Shown: positions 27,644-37,012, counted from the first letter of the stretch. The stretch: 64,000 bases of DNA from Balneola sp. (GCA_002696035.1 NZQV01000017.1:1-64000); one strand, 5' to 3'. The notes: a model not told the origin generated them from the sequence alone. Made by a program: numbers and translations.

Positions 27644-27946
27644 TTACTTGATTCTTTTTTCCCAGTAAGATGGTTTTCGCTTTGTATGATGTATTGCCAA
27701 AATTGCAATTAGGTCATCCTTCCTTTTATAAATAATCGCAAATGGAAACCTATCTAACAAAACCCGCTTTGTATTATGTAAATAAGAATGCCCCGAATCA
27801 GGAAATTTCTTGATATCTAAAATTGCTTCTTGAACTGCATCATAAAATTCTTCCGATAGCTGTACATCAATATCCTTATAGTACTTTACTGATCTATAGT
27901 ACTCCGACTTAGCTTCCCCGTTAAAGCTAACATTCTTAATTTTCAT
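27644..27946 (-). CDS. RelE/ParE family toxin
   Basis: A 100-residue toxin of the RelE/ParE superfamily. It has the family pattern of an N-terminal helix pair (AKSEYYRSVKYYKDID... EFYDAVQEAILDIKKFPDSG) and a beta-sheet with RVLLDRFPFAIIYKRKDDLIAILAIHHTKRKP, where the RFPFAIIY and AIHHTKRKPSYW strings are typical. These toxins cleave ribosome-bound mRNA (RelE) or act on gyrase (ParE); the sequence does not decide which. It overlaps its antitoxin by 4 bp and stops 2 bp before the hutI start. Confidence 0.9.
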   Translation of the reverse strand: MKIKNVSFNGEAKSEYYRSVKYYKDIDVQLSEEFYDAVQEAILDIKKFPDSGHSYLHNTKRVLLDRFPFAIIYKRKDDLIAILAIHHTKRKPSYWEKRIK

Positions 27947-28170
27947 TCTTCAATGATTGACCGTGCCTTTTTGCTTACTTCCTCCCAAGAGGTCATCTCA
28001 CCTTCTCCACTATCAAACTGATCAACTCTTCTTTTTAATTCTTTTGCCCAAGCCTCTTCCGTTTCATATTTATTCTCAACCGGAAGACTCTCAAGCAACA
28101 TCTGGGCTAACTCCGCACGTTCTTTTTCCGGAAGCTTTAATGCTTTTTCCTGAATTTTTTCTTTGTTCAT
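27943..28170 (-). CDS. antitoxin, addiction-module component type
   Basis: A 75-residue acidic, helical protein of the type often annotated as putative addiction module component: it begins with KEKIQEKALKLPEKERAELAQMLLESLP, then a charged region with TEEAWAKELKRRVDQFDSGEGE and WEEVSKKARSII. These antitoxins precede and neutralise RelE/ParE toxins and repress their own promoter. The order antitoxin then toxin, with a 4-bp overlap, is standard. The 104 bp between hutU and this gene may contain its own promoter. Confidence 0.9.
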   Translation of the reverse strand: MNKEKIQEKALKLPEKERAELAQMLLESLPVENKYETEEAWAKELKRRVDQFDSGEGEMTSWEEVSKKARSIIEE

Positions 28171-28274
28171 AGCATTTCTCCTAGTTCTAAATCTTATCTA
28201 ATATAATCAAAATCAAATTATTGGTATTACCAGTTTAGGTGCATATTTCGATACGTACCTACATGGCAACTAAT

Positions 28275-29924
28275 TCATTCCAAAAATGGTAGTTTGAGGT
28301 GATGCTCCTTCGCACAATCAATCGCAATTTCGTAGCCGGCATCGGCATGACGCATAACGCCCGTAGCCGGATCATTCCAGAGTACGCGCTCTAATCTTCG
28401 ATCGGCATCCTCAGTTCCATCGGCTACTATCACCAAACCCGCATGCTGCGAAAAGCCCATCCCCACGCCGCCACCGTGATGGAAAGACACCCAGGTGGCT
28501 CCTGAAGAAGTATTAAGCAACGCATTTAAGATCGGCCAGTCAGATACCGCATCCGATCCGTCCTTCATACCTTCTGTTTCGCGATTGGGACTTGCTACAG
28601 ACCCTGAATCCAGATGATCGCGCCCAATTACGACCGGAGCTTTTAGCTCACCAGTTCGTACCATTTCGTTGAAGGCCAGCCCAAGTTTATGACGCTGACC
28701 TAATCCCACCCAGCAAATACGGGAGGGTAATCCCTGGAAGTGAATTTGTTCTTTGGCCATATCCAGCCAGTTGTGAAGATGGGGATCGTCCGGAATGAGT
28801 TCTTTCACTTTTTGATCGGTTTTGTAAATGTCCTCAGGATCTCCTGAAAGTGCCACCCAGCGAAACGGGCCAATTCCCTCACAAAAAAGCGGACGAATAT
28901 ACTCGGGCACAAATCCGGGAATGTCGAAGGCATTTTCCACGCCTTCATCAAAAGCTTCCTGGCGAATGTTATTTCCATAATCAAAAACCGGCAATCCTTT
29001 TTTCTGGAAGGAAAGCATGGCTTCTACCTGCACAGCAATAGATTTCTTTGCTCTCGCAACCACTTCTTTGGGATTCGATTTTTGCATGGATTCCCATTCT
29101 TCCACACTCAAACCCAGAGGCAGATATCCATTCAGCGGATCGTGCGCACTGGTTTGATCAGTGACCGCATCAGGCAAAATATTACGCTCCAGCAGTTTCG
29201 GATAGATGTCGGCTGCATTTCCATGTAATCCAACTGTGACCGGCTTTTTATCTTCAACGGATTTTTGGATGATCTCAATTGCTTCGTCTAACGAATTGGC
29301 CTTTTTATCGACGTAACCTGTTCGAAGGCGAAAGTCGATCCGGGATTCCCGACATTCTACAGCCAGCATACTTGCACCGGCCATTTTTGCTGCCAAAGGT
29401 TGAGCACCACCCATGCCGCCAAGTCCCGCCGTAAGCACCCATTTTCCGGAAAGATCTCCCCCAAAATGCTTCTTTCCCATCGACACAAATGTCTCATAGG
29501 TTCCCTGCACAATACCCTGACTTCCGATATAGATCCACGAGCCGGCCGTCATCTGTCCGTACATCATCAGCCCTTTTTTATCGAGTTCGTTGAAGTGATC
29601 CCAATTGGCCCATTTGGGAACAAGATTGGAGTTGGCGATCAGTACGCGAGGAGCATCTTTATGCGTCTTGAAGATCCCAACAGGTTTCCCTGATTGCACG
29701 AGCAGGGTTTCCTCGTCAGTCATCGACTTCAGTGATTCCAGGATGCCATCAAAACATTCCCAGTTTCGTGCGGCTCTTCCTATTCCGCCATACACAACCA
29801 ATTCTTCTGGCTTTTCGGCGACATCCGGATCCAGGTTATTCTGGATCATTCGGAAAGGAGCTTCCGTCTGCCAGCTTATACAGTTTAGATCGGTTCCCGT
29901 TGGTGCTTTTATTTTTCTTCCCAT
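28275..29924 (-). CDS. hutU: urocanate hydratase
   Basis: HutU hydrates urocanate to imidazolone propionate with tightly bound NAD+. The 549-residue protein contains the signature [12 protein letters not shown], the NAD-binding [35 protein letters not shown] with the active-site Cys (about 401), and [18 protein letters not shown]. The length is normal. It is the first hut gene of the minus-strand cluster. The histidine ammonia-lyase gene hutH is not in the window. Confidence 0.98.
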   Translation of the reverse strand: MGRKIKAPTGTDLNCISWQTEAPFRMIQNNLDPDVAEKPEELVVYGGIGRAARNWECFDGILESLKSMTDEETLLVQSGKPVGIFKTHKDAPRVLIANSNLVPKWANWDHFNELDKKGLMMYGQMTAGSWIYIGSQGIVQGTYETFVSMGKKHFGGDLSGKWVLTAGLGGMGGAQPLAAKMAGASMLAVECRESRIDFRLRTGYVDKKANSLDEAIEIIQKSVEDKKPVTVGLHGNAADIYPKLLERNILPDAVTDQTSAHDPLNGYLPLGLSVEEWESMQKSNPKEVVARAKKSIAVQVEAMLSFQKKGLPVFDYGNNIRQEAFDEGVENAFDIPGFVPEYIRPLFCEGIGPFRWVALSGDPEDIYKTDQKVKELIPDDPHLHNWLDMAKEQIHFQGLPSRICWVGLGQRHKLGLAFNEMVRTGELKAPVVIGRDHLDSGSVASPNRETEGMKDGSDAVSDWPILNALLNTSSGATWVSFHHGGGVGMGFSQHAGLVIVADGTEDADRRLERVLWNDPATGVMRHADAGYEIAIDCAKEHHLKLPFLE

Positions 29925-29999
29925 CGTTCAAAACTTTTATTCCTGTAATTACATACACGGCAGGAATGTACAGGATTTTGAGGGAAGACTCATCTCAAA

Positions 30000-30515
30000 C
30001 TATTGTTCTTCAGGAGCCCCAGCAAATTCCCCAAAACTCTGATCCAGATAGGCATCCGTTCCTACAAATTCGAGAATATTCAGATACATCTCCTCAGGAA
30101 TATATCCGGGCTGACCTGCAATTACTTCCCCATCGGAATCCAGGAAAATAAACGTCGGCGTTCCGCTAATTCGAAATCCCGTGGCCAATTGTCTGTGGGT
30201 CATGGTGTTTCCGCGAAATGAAAGCGAGTCTTTAGAGTCAATATCTAACCAAACGGGGTAAAAATGTTTATCTGTTTTCTCCTGAACTTCTTCTAAGGCA
30301 AATACTTCTTTCTCCATTTTCTTGCAGTAGGTGCACCAGCGTGCATTGCCGTAAATAAGGACTTTCTTATCATTTTCTGCAGCCAGCTCCTGGGCTTCTT
30401 TCAATGGCTTCCAGTCGAACATTTTGAGCGGGTCCGACTGAGGATCATCTTGAGCAAAGGCAGAAATACTGAATAGAGAAAGGATGAGTAGCAGAAAATA
30501 GTTTTTGATGGTCAT
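30000..30515 (-). CDS. secreted thioredoxin-like protein with CTYC motif
   Basis: A 171-residue protein with a signal peptide (about residues 1-21, ending AFAQ) and a thioredoxin fold. ARWCTYCKKMEKEVF carries a Cys61-x-x-Cys64 pair, and SGTPTFIFLDSDGEV has the cis-proline loop typical of DsbE/thioredoxin_7 (DUF255-like) proteins. It probably acts as a periplasmic thiol-disulfide reductase. Partners are not evident from neighbours. It lies between hutU and the cystathionine-type enzyme on the same strand. Confidence 0.88.
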   Translation of the reverse strand: MTIKNYFLLLILSLFSISAFAQDDPQSDPLKMFDWKPLKEAQELAAENDKKVLIYGNARWCTYCKKMEKEVFALEEVQEKTDKHFYPVWLDIDSKDSLSFRGNTMTHRQLATGFRISGTPTFIFLDSDGEVIAGQPGYIPEEMYLNILEFVGTDAYLDQSFGEFAGAPEEQ

Positions 30516-30533
30516 AAATAAATTTTTGGAATG

Positions 30534-30560
30534 ATTTCAGGCTCACTAACGAGCCGAAAT
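30534..30560 (-). terminator. hairpin between the cystathionine-type enzyme and the thioredoxin gene
   Basis: ATTTC-A-GGCTC, a 6-nt loop and GAGCC-GAAAT form a 10-bp stem with one bulged base, 25 bp after the stop of the gene at 30585. No strong T run follows on the minus strand, so termination is plausible but not certain. Confidence 0.55.
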
Positions 30561-30584
30561 TTAGTTTGTTATAGGTGAACCGAT

Positions 30585-31715
30585 TCAGCTTAGCGCAAGT
30601 TCAAGATCGGCAATAATATCATCGGGATGTTCAAGTCCTACACTTAACCTAATGAGGTTATCAGGCGTTGGAGACTCGTCTCCTTCAGAGGATTTCCGGT
30701 GTTCCCATATACTTTCAATTCCGCCCAGGCTCGTAGCTGCCTTTATCAGTTCAGATTTTCCGACAATGGCAATGGCTTCTTCATATCCGCCATCGATCAG
30801 GAACGAGATCATCCCGCCAAAATCATCCATTTGTGCTTTGGCAATTTCGTGACCGGGGTGAGATTCCAATCCCGGATAATAGACGTCTTTTACTTTAGGA
30901 TGCTTACTCAAAAACGCCGCTACTTTTCGGGCATTCTCGTTGTGAGCTCTCATTCTGTAAGGAAACGAACGAATACTTCGGCTGAGTAGCCAGCAGTCTC
31001 TCGGAGAAGGCACCGCTCCCTGAACGCGTTGAATCAGGCGGATCTTATCAAACAAAGCTTCGTTGTCGTTGGTGATGACGGCTCCGCCCAAAATATCACT
31101 GTGTCCGCCCAGGTATTTGGTGGTGGAATGAACCGAGATATCGGTACCCAGCTCCAGCGGACGCATATTGTAGGGTGTAGGCCAGGTATTATCCACAGCA
31201 ACCACGGCTCCATTTTCCTTTGCAAGCTTGCTCACTTCAACAATATCGGTAATTAGTAAACGGGGATTGGAGGGCGTTTCCAGCCAAACGAGTTTGGTAT
31301 TTTCTTTCAGGGATGATCTTACCGTATCCAGGTCGGTCATGTCGATAAAGTCCACATCCAGGTTCCATTTTTCAGCAAATTCCCACATCAGCTTTCGCGT
31401 TCCGAAATACACATCATTTGGAACCAACACATGTGCTCCGGCTTCCACCATTTGAAATACCGATGAGATCGCTGCCATTCCTGATGAAAACGCCGCACAA
31501 TGGCTTCCGCCTTCCAGCTCACAGATCACATTTTCCAATTGTGAGCGATTCGGGTTGGTTAGCCGAATGTATTTATCATCGCCCTCTTGATGTCCGCCTT
31601 TTCGGTGCTCATAGATCGTAGAAACTTCGATCCCCGGAACAATGGTATCATTTTCCCGATCAGACTTTTTCATACTTCCGTGTATGGCAATGGTCTCAAT
31701 GTGTTTTTTTGGCAT
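30585..31715 (-). CDS. Cys/Met-metabolism PLP enzyme (cystathionine gamma-synthase/lyase type)
   Basis: A 376-residue PLP-dependent enzyme of the Cys/Met metabolism family. It has an N-terminal TIAIHGSMKKSDRENDTIVPGIEVST, LEGGSHCAAFSSGMAAIS (phosphate-binding region), VWLETPSNPRLLITDI, AVVAVDNTWPTPYNMRPLELGTDISVHSTTKYLGGHSD with the PLP-binding Lys200, and a C-terminal SLGGIESIWEHR and RLSVGLEHPDDI. Cystathionine gamma-lyase/synthase and related sulfhydrylases share this scaffold. Sequence alone does not decide between transsulfuration and sulfhydrylation. Confidence 0.92.
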   Translation of the reverse strand: MPKKHIETIAIHGSMKKSDRENDTIVPGIEVSTIYEHRKGGHQEGDDKYIRLTNPNRSQLENVICELEGGSHCAAFSSGMAAISSVFQMVEAGAHVLVPNDVYFGTRKLMWEFAEKWNLDVDFIDMTDLDTVRSSLKENTKLVWLETPSNPRLLITDIVEVSKLAKENGAVVAVDNTWPTPYNMRPLELGTDISVHSTTKYLGGHSDILGGAVITNDNEALFDKIRLIQRVQGAVPSPRDCWLLSRSIRSFPYRMRAHNENARKVAAFLSKHPKVKDVYYPGLESHPGHEIAKAQMDDFGGMISFLIDGGYEEAIAIVGKSELIKAATSLGGIESIWEHRKSSEGDESPTPDNLIRLSVGLEHPDDIIADLELALS

Positions 31716-31941
31716 ATCGCTTTCCTTAAATTCAACCTAAAATAAACAATTTCTGTCCCTAACTCTCTTTATTGTTATAACAAATAGACAGCAACCGTTT
31801 GAAATATTTCCTAATTTATTCCTGGCTTTCAGAGTAGTTCAATATAGATATTTTTGATATTTGCGCACTTCTGACTTAGTTTGATTTTTCTATTCTAAGA
31901 ACCGTTTGTTCCCGTGACCTGGGGCAAATCCTCTTATTCCT

Positions 31942-33246
31942 ATGATGATAAAATTCTGGAAAAAATATAAATCAAGAGTATATAATAATTGCATCGGGGG
32001 AATGACTCTGCCCGATGGACTCGACTTTTGGCGCAATAAATTATTCTATACCGTCATTTTATATCTGCCCTTGTTCGCCATGATCTTGTTGATCCCTTCC
32101 ATTATCATGACCTATTTCATGAATTTGGCAGGCCTTGCAGTGGCTTACTTTGTATTTGCGGCCACCATCTTATTCATTGCCTTAAATCGTTCGATGAATA
32201 TTACCCTGAGGAAATATTTCTTCCTGGGTTTGTTGTACATCGTGGCTATTTCATTGATCTCATTTATGGGACATCATGGCGCCGGACTTACCTATTTATT
32301 TGGCGTTACCGTTTTCGCACTTCTTATTTTACCTGCTAAAGCAGGAAGGATTACCGTTTATATCAACGTAATTCTTTGTGTACTGCATGGTTGGTTTATC
32401 TACACTGGCTGGGTTGATTATCCTCTGAGAGATAGTTTCCAGGTTATTTCATGGTTCCTCATTGCCGGGAATTCTATTCTTCTGAGTATCGTCGCAGTAA
32501 TATTTATGCCGATGTTATTTAGCGGGCTACAGCGCACTATACGTGAGCAAAAGGATCTTGAAAAATCACTTAGAATTCACCAAAAAGAACTGGAAGAATC
32601 TTTAAGTGAAAAGGAAACACTCCTTGCTGAGATACATCACCGGGTAAAGAACAACCTGGCTGTTATTTCGGGGATGCTGCAGATGCAATCATTTAAAGAG
32701 ACGGATGAAGCCATGCAAAAAAAGCTTATTGACAGCACCCTGCGAATTAAGTCTATGGCCAACATTCATGAACAGCTATATCAATCGCACAGTTTTTCCA
32801 ACATCTCTTTTGATAAAGGCATTGAAACCCTTGTTCAAACTATTTTAGACACCCTCGATCATGCTTCTAAGATCGAGACTTCTTTTGATCTGGATCCGAT
32901 CGAATTAAACATCAATCAGGCCATTCCTTGTAGTTTGATCGTGAATGAAGTCATCACAAATTCTATTAAGCACGCTTTTAAAGAAGAGGAGTCAGGTGAA
33001 ATACATGTTCAATTGTCGAACAAGGATTCCCTGGTCTCTCTTAATATAACGGATGACGGAAATGGTTTTGCAGATAAAACTCCGGTGGGTTCTTCAAAAT
33101 CCACCTCTTTGGGAATGGAGCTAATTGATGCTTTGGTTATTCAACTGGAAGGTACTTATGACTATGGATCTAAGAAGGATCACTCCGGATCTGTTTTTTC
33201 CATGGAATTCAAGATCTCAGATCAAGCCGGCAGCAGCAGCTCTTAA
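31942..33246 (+). CDS. membrane HisKA_2 sensor histidine kinase
   Basis: A 434-residue kinase. Six hydrophobic segments between about residues 33 and 195 form a membrane sensor with little extracytoplasmic mass. A coiled coil (about 200-225) leads to a HisKA_2 domain with LAEIHHRVKNNLAVISGML (His232/233), then a HATPase_c domain with IVNEVITNSIKHAF and ITDDGNGFADK. It resembles the multi-pass 7TM- or MASE-like kinases, but I do not recognise the membrane module. It has no adjacent response regulator and ends 5 bp before the convergent M48 protease gene. Confidence 0.92.
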   Translation: MMIKFWKKYKSRVYNNCIGGMTLPDGLDFWRNKLFYTVILYLPLFAMILLIPSIIMTYFMNLAGLAVAYFVFAATILFIALNRSMNITLRKYFFLGLLYIVAISLISFMGHHGAGLTYLFGVTVFALLILPAKAGRITVYINVILCVLHGWFIYTGWVDYPLRDSFQVISWFLIAGNSILLSIVAVIFMPMLFSGLQRTIREQKDLEKSLRIHQKELEESLSEKETLLAEIHHRVKNNLAVISGMLQMQSFKETDEAMQKKLIDSTLRIKSMANIHEQLYQSHSFSNISFDKGIETLVQTILDTLDHASKIETSFDLDPIELNINQAIPCSLIVNEVITNSIKHAFKEEESGEIHVQLSNKDSLVSLNITDDGNGFADKTPVGSSKSTSLGMELIDALVIQLEGTYDYGSKKDHSGSVFSMEFKISDQAGSSSS

Positions 33247-33251
33247 GTTTG

Positions 33252-34487
33252 CTAAACTTCACCCCGAATGGCACGAATTCTTTCCAATACCGGAGGGTGT
33301 GAATAATTCAGCCACACATAAAACCAATGGGGCGTTAAGTTGGAGAGGTTATCTTTTGAGAGCTTCTTCAATGTAGAGATCATATCCTCTGGCTCACCTG
33401 TGGTTTCAGCTGCAAACTCATCCGCTTCGAACTCATGCTTTCTGGAGAGAATTTGCATGAAAACGGACAAGATCATATCAATGGGAGCATATAGCATTCC
33501 GAAGAAAATGAGTCCGGCATATACCGACATCTGTTCCATATAAAACGCCTCGAATAAGCCTTCTGCATTCAAGAAAACAGAGAGCAGAAAGAACATCACG
33601 CCCGTTTGCAGGATGCTGGTTACCATGCCTTTTACAATGTGCTTTTTCTTATAGTGACCAATTTCATGCGCCAGTACCGCTACTAACTCATCATTGGTGT
33701 GATTTTCGATCAGCGTATCGTACAGAGCCACTCTTTTATTCTTCCCGAATCCCGTAAAAAAAGCATTAGATTTACTGGATCGTTTTGAGCCGTCGATCAC
33801 AAATAAGCCCTGCAGTGGGAAATCTACTTTCTCCGCATAATCCTCGATTGCCGTTCGCAGCTCACCTTCTTCAAGCGGGGTGAAATCGTTGAACAGTGGC
33901 ATGATCCAGGTCGGCGCTACATACTGCATGATGAGCGTAAAAGCCGTCACGGCGCCCCAGGCATACAACCACGCATAATTTCCGGCATACATGAAAAACC
34001 ATAAGATCCCTGCCAACAGAGGCGTGCCGATCAACAGGCTTAATCCAAGTCCTTTCACCAGATCCATCACAAATGTTTTAGGCGTTGTTTTGTTGAAGCC
34101 AAAGCGTTCTTCGATCACAAAAGTGGAATAGATACTGAATGGAAGGTTGATGATGGTTTTGGCAATGATCAAAATTCCGATGTAGAATAATCCGGTAACA
34201 AGCTCACTAAAGCCCCAAGCTCGTACAATTTCATCCAGCCAGTTGAAGCCACCCGAGAACCAGAATCCGAGTACCACGGCAAGGTCAAATCCGCCGGTGA
34301 GGAAGCCAAACTTGGTTCGTATTTTGGTGTATTCCTGAGATCTGGAATAGGTGTCCTCATCATAAACGCCTTCAAATTCTTCCGGCAGTTCTTTGGAAAG
34401 GGATCTCAGGTTGAGGTAATTGGACGTGATGTCGAGAATAAAATCAATGGCGATAGTTGCCAGAATAATGACGGCGTAGATGTTCAT
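33252..34487 (-). CDS. M48 family membrane metalloprotease (Ste24/CAAX-like)
   Basis: A 411-residue integral membrane zinc protease. It has N-terminal hydrophobic segments and a central conserved FVIEERFGFNKTTP of the Ste24 family. The zinc motif is HEIGH (His274-Glu275-His278) in LVAVLAHEIGHYKKKHIVKGM, and the downstream KHEFEADEFA supplies the third zinc ligand. GSKRSSKSNAFFTGFGKNKRVALYD is also a family marker. Bacterial members cleave membrane or misfolded proteins. Eukaryotic Ste24 processes prenylated CAAX proteins; that substrate is not expected here. Confidence 0.93.
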   Translation of the reverse strand: MNIYAVIILATIAIDFILDITSNYLNLRSLSKELPEEFEGVYDEDTYSRSQEYTKIRTKFGFLTGGFDLAVVLGFWFSGGFNWLDEIVRAWGFSELVTGLFYIGILIIAKTIINLPFSIYSTFVIEERFGFNKTTPKTFVMDLVKGLGLSLLIGTPLLAGILWFFMYAGNYAWLYAWGAVTAFTLIMQYVAPTWIMPLFNDFTPLEEGELRTAIEDYAEKVDFPLQGLFVIDGSKRSSKSNAFFTGFGKNKRVALYDTLIENHTNDELVAVLAHEIGHYKKKHIVKGMVTSILQTGVMFFLLSVFLNAEGLFEAFYMEQMSVYAGLIFFGMLYAPIDMILSVFMQILSRKHEFEADEFAAETTGEPEDMISTLKKLSKDNLSNLTPHWFYVWLNYSHPPVLERIRAIRGEV

Positions 34488-35077
34488 GAAAGGGGTTTAC
34501 TTAAATTGATAAATCAAAACCTAAGATAAAGGTTTTATCTTTCCTCTCTTATCCTTTTTTGGTACGCCAATGGGTCTTCATTTACTTGTAGAATTCCAGA
34601 ATATTTTCTTGCATCCAGTTTTCCTTCCTTTACTTTTGGCTTGACCTCCCGAAGCATCGGGATAACAAAAGGTCAAGGCGAGCGAAAAAAGAGCTAAAGC
34701 TGTCTCCGTTTCGCTAAAAGAAATCAATGCTCCTTCACGTTCTGTTATTGCTTCTAAGATTTTCAGCGGTATGATTTCTTTCTTTACGCTTCATTCCTCT
34801 ATCTTCTTCACGCTCTTTTTTCTAAGGCCAGAATTATATAATTCCTTTATTCAAGAAACCGCCGAACACTTCATAGAATAAGTGATTATCCGCAACATCC
34901 GCTTCATCTGCGTTCTATTCCGTTACTTATTGAACCTGGGCTTTTTCATTGGTCATCAAAACCATCTTCAAACTCTTATCAGACTCATAGAAAACACAAA
35001 TTAGTTTAACATTAAACTATTGAATGATAAACCGTATATTGCTGTTGTGATAGCAAAACAATCAAACCTAAGACATC
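34488..35077. other. 590-bp intergenic region with a probable degenerate dispersed repeat
   Basis: No real gene is seen. Around 34627-34690 the text includes TTTACTTTTGGCTTGACC, a small CCCGA-AGCA-TCGGG hairpin, and AAAAGGTCAAGGCGAGCG followed by a purine-rich run. Around 34900-34925 there is TCCGCTTCATCTGCGTTC. Both resemble the degenerate repeat text often seen between Bacteroidota genes. Similar short translations in other genomes are usually spurious. The region also must hold the promoters for the M48 and dioxygenase genes, which I could not assign. Confidence 0.55.
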
Positions 35078-36019
35078 ATGACACATCATAAAGGAATACA
35101 TCACATTACAGTACTGGCCGGAGAGGCACAACGCAACGTAGAATTTTATACCGACACGCTGGGGATGCGGATGGTAAAGAAATCGGTAAACCAAGACGAT
35201 CCGGGCACATATCATCTGTTTTACGGAAATCAGGCAGCGGAGCCCGGTTCAAGCTTGACCTTCTTCCCGTGGCCAAGAGCTCAAAAAGGCGAAGCCGGTG
35301 TTGGAGAGGTCGTAAACGTGGGACTAAAAGTACCTGAAGGTTCAGAGGAATATTGGGAAACCCGGCTCAGCGATCACGATGTCTCATATGAAGTTGTCGA
35401 TGTATTTGATCGAAAAGCCCTCCGGTTTGAGGATCCCGACGGACTGGAATTGGACATTGTCTTTGAAGGAGAAGCTAAACCCAAAGTAGAAAATGTGGAC
35501 TACATTGTACCCTCTGAATATACGATCCAGGGATTCTGGGGCGCCCGCATGCTTTTAAATGAAAAGCAGCATACCGAAATGTTGATCGGCGATCTGTTTG
35601 GATTTGAAGAAGCTGCTCAAAAAGGAAACCAAACACTGTATCAAACCGATGCCCCTGTTGGCCGTTATGTGATCATTGAGGAGGATAAAGAAGCTTCCCC
35701 TGGTAAAAACGGACGCGGTATCGTGCATCACATTGCCTACCGAGCAGAAAATCAGGACGAGCTGGATGAACTTCGCCAAAAAGTGGGTCAGAAAGGATTG
35801 AATCCTACGCAGATCATCGATCGCCATTGGTTCAAGTCGGTGTATTACCGAATTCCGGCGGGTGTACTTTTCGAGATGGCTTCCGACGACCCCGGATACA
35901 GCGTAGATGAGGAATTCGAACATCTCGGAGAGACTTTGATTCTCCCACCATGGCTGGAATCCAAACGAGAGCAAATCGAACAGATCCTGCCAGAGATCAA
36001 AGTGGCCACTAAAGCTTAG
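35078..36019 (+). CDS. ring-cleaving dioxygenase of the MhqO/VOC family
   Basis: A 313-residue glyoxalase/bleomycin-resistance (VOC) superfamily protein with two halves. It starts with HKGIHHITVLAGEAQRNVEFYTDTLGMRMVKKSVNQDDP, including the metal-ligand-type His8/His9. It has YHLFYGN and a second half with RGIVHHIAYRAENQDELDELRQ and IDRHWFKSVYYRIPAGVLFEMASDDPG. This matches the MhqA/MhqO extradiol-type dioxygenases that act on hydroquinone or quinone ring compounds. The next gene is an MhqD-type hydrolase, supporting a quinone-detoxification role. Confidence 0.9.
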   Translation: MTHHKGIHHITVLAGEAQRNVEFYTDTLGMRMVKKSVNQDDPGTYHLFYGNQAAEPGSSLTFFPWPRAQKGEAGVGEVVNVGLKVPEGSEEYWETRLSDHDVSYEVVDVFDRKALRFEDPDGLELDIVFEGEAKPKVENVDYIVPSEYTIQGFWGARMLLNEKQHTEMLIGDLFGFEEAAQKGNQTLYQTDAPVGRYVIIEEDKEASPGKNGRGIVHHIAYRAENQDELDELRQKVGQKGLNPTQIIDRHWFKSVYYRIPAGVLFEMASDDPGYSVDEEFEHLGETLILPPWLESKREQIEQILPEIKVATKA

Positions 36020-36046
36020 TTCAGCCCAAAACTAACGAACAACAAC

Positions 36047-36073
36047 TCGTTCCTACGCTCTGCGTGGGAACGA
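36047..36073. repeat. palindromic repeat of the GTTCC..GGGAAC family
   Basis: TCGTTCCTACGC and GCGTGGGAACGA form a 12-bp stem with one G.T pair and a 3-nt loop, between the dioxygenase and hydrolase genes. ATTTTTA follows, so it could also act as a terminator. The same GTTCC..GGGAAC theme recurs in the arginine operon spacers at 55576, 57451 and 58795. Confidence 0.7.
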
Positions 36074-36110
36074 ATTTTTACCCCCGAATTTAGATAAAAA
36101 TATTACACCA

Positions 36111-36782
36111 ATGAGTTTATTTAGAGTAACTGAAGACACCAATTTCGAAGGACCGCATCAATCAACCCAGGTTTTAAAAGGAGGCGTTGATGCTTCTGAA
36201 GCAGATGCTGCAATGATCATGATCCATGGCCGGGGCGCAACGGCACAAAGTATTTTACCCTTAGCTGATGAATTTGACACCAATCTTAAACTGACACTTC
36301 GCGCACCTCAGGCAAGCGGTAATACCTGGTATCCGAATTCCTTTATGGCGCCATCTGAGAATAACGAGCCTGGTATTTCCTCCGGTTTGCAGCAGATCTT
36401 TACCATTGTGGAGGAACTTAAGTCGGAAGGATTCTCAGAAGACCAGATCTACCTTCTGGGCTTTTCGCAGGGAGCGTGCCTGGTTTCCGAATTTGTAGCT
36501 CGTCATCCCAAAAAATATGGCGGATTGATCGCCCTAAGTGGAGGATTGATCGGCGAAGGAACTTCTATACCAGCTGATAATTATTCCGGAGATCTTTCCG
36601 GTACTCCGGTCTTTATGGGGTGCAGCGATGTTGACGCTCACATCCCAAAAGAACGGGTAAACGAGTCGGCGGAAGTATTTTCACAGTTAAATGCAGATGT
36701 GAACAAGAAACTATATCCGGGTATGGGACACACGGTAACCCATGATGAGATCGAAGAGATCAACCAACTATTGAATGCATAA
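36111..36782 (+). CDS. alpha/beta-hydrolase of the MhqD/carboxylesterase type
   Basis: A 223-residue alpha/beta hydrolase of the phospholipase/carboxylesterase family. The oxyanion-hole region is MIMIHGRGATAQSI. The nucleophile elbow is LLGFSQGACL with Ser119. The acid lies near FMGCSDVDAHIP and the histidine in YPGMGHTVT near the C-terminus. Bacillus MhqD, next to MhqO in the mhqNOP/mhqED regulon, has this architecture. It follows the dioxygenase by 91 bp, so it is likely co-regulated for quinone stress. The reaction is not known. Confidence 0.87.
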   Translation: MSLFRVTEDTNFEGPHQSTQVLKGGVDASEADAAMIMIHGRGATAQSILPLADEFDTNLKLTLRAPQASGNTWYPNSFMAPSENNEPGISSGLQQIFTIVEELKSEGFSEDQIYLLGFSQGACLVSEFVARHPKKYGGLIALSGGLIGEGTSIPADNYSGDLSGTPVFMGCSDVDAHIPKERVNESAEVFSQLNADVNKKLYPGMGHTVTHDEIEEINQLLNA

Positions 36783-36804
36783 TTTATAGCTTGAAGATGA
36801 ATAT

Positions 36805-36836
36805 GAAGGCCGATTCTTTCACCGGAATCGGCCTTC
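36805..36836 (+). terminator. strong hairpin after the MhqD-type gene
   Basis: GAAGGCCGATTC and GAATCGGCCTTC form a perfect 12-bp stem with an 8-nt loop, 22 bp past the stop at 36782. The following text AATATTTGTTTC has only a weak T tract, so I rate it a likely terminator. Confidence 0.75.
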
Positions 36837-37012
36837 AATATTTGTTTCTCTTTGCGATCCTTAACGAATGTACTTATACCTGAAATCCTTAAAAAATATC
36901 GCGAGCTCAGAATTATTCCTGAGTTAGTGACCTGAACACTTCTTCAATTACTTACCTTCTTTTTCCTATTTTGGTTTCTTTTCATCTCGGTACAAATATA
37001 GCAGGATAGTCT

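Noticed and set aside
34488-35077. Short hypothetical gene in the large spacer
   Set aside because: Frames are short, have repeat-like composition and no ribosome-binding site, so I treat the region as non-coding.
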